A stretch of DNA of 8,315 nt from CBDUBU01 sp965365465. Its GTDB lineage: Bacteria; Bacteroidota; Rhodothermia; Rhodothermales; DASSAV01. The position numbers and the translations under genes were made by a program. The notes beneath the pieces are model-generated. The model did no database searches and was not told the origin of the DNA. It saw only the letters and a list, made by a program, of their open reading frames with translations. Positions 6,658 through 8,315 of this stretch are shown here, in pieces. Numbering within the stretch: position 1 is the stretch's first letter; each line of letters starts with the position of its first letter. The DNA is taken from contig CBDUBU010000174.1 in assembly GCA_965365465.1 (NCBI GenBank), positions 1 to 8,315 on the forward strand. The letters are read 5' to 3'.

Positions 6658-8217
6658 TTATTCTACGACAAGGATTTTGCCCCAAGTGGTCTTGTCGCCG
6701 GCGCGAACCGCGTAAAAATAAGCGCCGTTCGCTACGCGCAGGCCGTCGCTGTCTCTGCCATCCCATATGGCCTCACGAACCCCTTGCGGCTGAACATCCT
6801 CGTCCATCTCACGCACGAGCCGCATCCCAAAGTCGAAAATGCGAATGTCTACGCCCAGGCTCCCGGCAAGCTCATAGCGGATGCGCACGAACCGGTCGCC
6901 GGCAGGCGAGAAAGGATTCGGGTAGGCAAAGGTGTCTACGTCTGGAACCGATGCTGTCGGCTGGTCGGGATGAAGCGGGACCTCGGCTCGAAAGAGCTGC
7001 CATGTCGTTCCGCCATCTGTGCTCTTGAGCAACCCATCCGAAGTTCCTACCCAGAGCGCATCCGAAGTGGTTGCCACGGAATACACTTCGGCATCCGGGC
7101 GGATGACCCGGTCAGGGCGGCCCTGAGACGAACTGAAATCGCGCACCGTCCGCCAGGACTCTCCGTCGTCTTCCGAGATGAACAACCCATTCCTGCCTGC
7201 TGCATAGACAGTCCGGTTCAGAAAGGCAAAATCATAGATGCGTTCCCCGATAAGCACCTGTTCAAACGTACGGCCCCCGTCCCGCGTGACGGTAACCCCA
7301 TCCTGACCCCGTTCGCCTGCCTCGGCGGCGTTCCACGTAGCCATCCAGACAGGGTTACGCCCCGGCGTCTGCTGTTCCTCGATGGAAATCACCCAGCTTC
7401 CGGTCAGCGAGGAGGGTTCCCCGTTGTAACTGAACCGGGTCCAGCTAAGCCCCTGATCCAGAGAGCGGTTGACGCCTACCGCCGTACCGGCCCATACCGT
7501 CCCGGTTTCGTCCACGAGTATGCTGAACCCCGTATGGTTGTAATATCCCTGAGCGCCCCCGCGCGGATCCACACGAAAATCATAGGGGATATCAGGCTGG
7601 ATCTCCTCCAGGAAGTCCGGCGGCAACACCACACGTTGCCAGGTCTGGCCCTGATCCGAGGACCGGCGAATTCCGCTGGCCCATGCCGCCACCCATACGT
7701 CTCCGGTGAGCGGATCGTACTCGATGTCGTAGGGCGGGCTTTGTTCGGGCGTGATCACGTCGAGTGCATTGAGGGTAGAGACACCGTAAGTAAGCAGGGT
7801 ATCTCCCGGCGCGTCGAGTTGTGGAAACCGGTAGGTGAACGTCCGTCCGCCGTCTTCTGAGAAGAGGAACCCGCCTGCCGCCGGAAAGCTGTCGCCCTCC
7901 TTACGACTCGTATACCCCAGTCCGACCCAGATCACGTCTCCCTTGATGTCGAGGGAAAAGACGCGGTTTCGTGTGTCGAGCAGCGAGTCCGCGTCGGACA
8001 CCTGCCAGGTGCGGCCCCCATCCGTCGTCAGGTTCAGCATAGGGCCGACCCAAAGGGTGTCGCCCTGCACGTTTAGATTGACGATGCTATTGCGGAGGAT
8101 GCTCGGAGCGGGTATCAGCCCGGCCACTCCGGCTGCGTCACGCACTACCGGCTGGGCGTGGAGTTTCCCTGCAAAGGGCAGGCACAGCAATGCGAACAAC
8201 CACAATCGATTCATCAT
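6658..8217 (-). CDS. Secreted seven-Asp-box beta-propeller protein with FlgD-like (T9SS type) C-terminal domain
   Basis: A 519-residue protein with a signal peptide (MMNRLWLFALLCLPFAGKLHAQ region, cut near HAQ22). Seven BNR/Asp-box motifs (S/T-x-D-x-G-x-T/S-W/F) begin at residues 64, 120, 186, 252, 311, 348 and 399. Most follow a strand of the type LWVGT or VWAGT, which suggests one seven-bladed propeller like YCF48, Vps10 or sialidase-type folds. No sialidase FRIP motif or obvious catalytic set is seen, so a binding or structural role is more likely than an enzyme. The last 90 residues (about 429-519) start with YPNPFSP and contain IRIFDFGMRLVRE, WDGRDSDG, VANGAYFYAV and KILVVE. This is the FlgD immunoglobulin-like/type A sorting fold used for T9SS export and cell-surface attachment. 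Both ATG 8217 and ATG 8214 could be the start, with no strong ribosome binding site. The gene follows a partial gene by 44 nt and precedes two PorV-like genes. The ligand is unknown. Confidence 0.85.
   Translation of the reverse strand: MMNRLWLFALLCLPFAGKLHAQPVVRDAAGVAGLIPAPSILRNSIVNLNVQGDTLWVGPMLNLTTDGGRTWQVSDADSLLDTRNRVFSLDIKGDVIWVGLGYTSRKEGDSFPAAGGFLFSEDGGRTFTYRFPQLDAPGDTLLTYGVSTLNALDVITPEQSPPYDIEYDPLTGDVWVAAWASGIRRSSDQGQTWQRVVLPPDFLEEIQPDIPYDFRVDPRGGAQGYYNHTGFSILVDETGTVWAGTAVGVNRSLDQGLSWTRFSYNGEPSSLTGSWVISIEEQQTPGRNPVWMATWNAAEAGERGQDGVTVTRDGGRTFEQVLIGERIYDFAFLNRTVYAAGRNGLFISEDDGESWRTVRDFSSSQGRPDRVIRPDAEVYSVATTSDALWVGTSDGLLKSTDGGTTWQLFRAEVPLHPDQPTASVPDVDTFAYPNPFSPAGDRFVRIRYELAGSLGVDIRIFDFGMRLVREMDEDVQPQGVREAIWDGRDSDGLRVANGAYFYAVRAGDKTTWGKILVVE
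7000..8028 (-). repeat. Seven Asp-box (BNR-type) protein repeats within the propeller gene
   Basis: The motifs are TTDGGRTW, SEDGGRTF, SSDQGQTW, SLDQGLSW, TRDGGRTF, SEDDGESW and STDGGTTW. Successive starts are 56, 66, 66, 59, 37 and 51 residues apart. Seven copies match a seven-bladed propeller. The repeats are clear at the protein level only; the DNA between them has diverged. Confidence 0.75.
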
Positions 8218-8261
8218 CCGAATTCAGAATAAGGGCAGATGGGATTATGCGCTGCGAACAG

Positions 8262-8315
8262 CTATTCTACGACAATGCTTTTCTGCACGACCTCACTGGC
8301 AAGCCCGGTTCTGTC
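8262..8315 (-). CDS. C-terminal end of a probable secreted protein with a sorting-type tail (5' part outside window)
   Basis: Only the last 17 codons are present: DRTGLASEVVQKSIVVE, then TAG at 8264-8262. The ending VVQKSIVVE matches the type A/FlgD-like tail of the next gene (TTWGKILVVE). Both genes share the 13-nt string TATTCTACGACAA (plus-strand sense) over their stop regions. The gap of 44 nt to the propeller gene and the shared strand suggest one operon. The product is probably another secreted or surface protein with the same C-terminal domain, but this short tail says nothing about the rest. Confidence 0.65.
   Translation of the reverse strand, partial: DRTGLASEVVQKSIVVE

Noticed and set aside
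6628..7860. Long plus-strand open frame of about 410 codons opposite the propeller gene
   Set aside because: It lies antisense to a gene with a signal peptide, seven Asp boxes and a FlgD-like domain. Its translation is Arg/Pro/His-rich with no recognisable motif, a common shadow in GC-rich DNA.
6658..8217. Sialidase function for the Asp-box protein
   Set aside because: Asp boxes occur in many propellers. No FRIP motif or catalytic Arg triad pattern is recognisable, and the C-terminal domain is of sorting type.

Overview
The window most likely comes from a GC-rich member of the Bacteroidota/Rhodothermota group, probably the Rhodothermales or a close relative. This rests on protein content, not on any marker gene. 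The indicators are two PorV/PorQ-family outer-membrane proteins, an Asp-box propeller ending in a FlgD-like/type IX secretion (T9SS) type C-terminal domain, a lipoprotein-like NagZ-type glycosidase, and mostly weak Shine-Dalgarno sequences. No rRNA, tRNA, CRISPR array, insertion sequence or phage gene was found. Gene density is high and gaps are short (10-128 nt).

Layout. (a) Positions 1-1637 (+) hold the 3' part of an S9 (prolyl oligopeptidase/acylaminoacyl-peptidase type) serine peptidase with an intact Ser-Asp-His triad and two unusual acidic insertions. (b) Positions 1648-3573 (-) encode a GH3 beta-N-acetylhexosaminidase of NagZ type, convergent with the peptidase. The two stop codons lie 10 nt apart in the arms of a perfect 7-bp inverted repeat. 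(c) Positions 3574-3701 are a divergent intergenic region. (d) Positions 3702-4534 (+) hold a CPBP-family (Abi/Rce1-like) membrane protease gene, split by a -1 frameshift at a T run but otherwise fully preserved. (e) Positions 4560-8315 (-) are a run of four same-strand genes with 44-73 nt gaps, probably one operon. In transcription order these are the tail of a secreted protein (cut by the window edge), a secreted seven-Asp-box propeller with a FlgD-like C-terminal domain, and two PorV/PorQ-family outer-membrane beta-barrel proteins.

How they may work together. Nearly every gene product is predicted to act in the cell envelope. The (-) operon places one, probably two, secreted proteins with sorting-type C-termini directly before two PorV-like proteins. 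PorV is the T9SS outer-membrane shuttle that binds such C-terminal domains, so the arrangement suggests a cargo-plus-partner module; this is inference from gene order. The peptidase and NagZ-like hydrolase fit peptide and muropeptide breakdown, but nothing in the sequence links them to the operon.

No clear new defence or mobile system is visible. The points most worth checking are the CPBP frameshift, the cargo/PorV operon and the acidic insertions in the peptidase.
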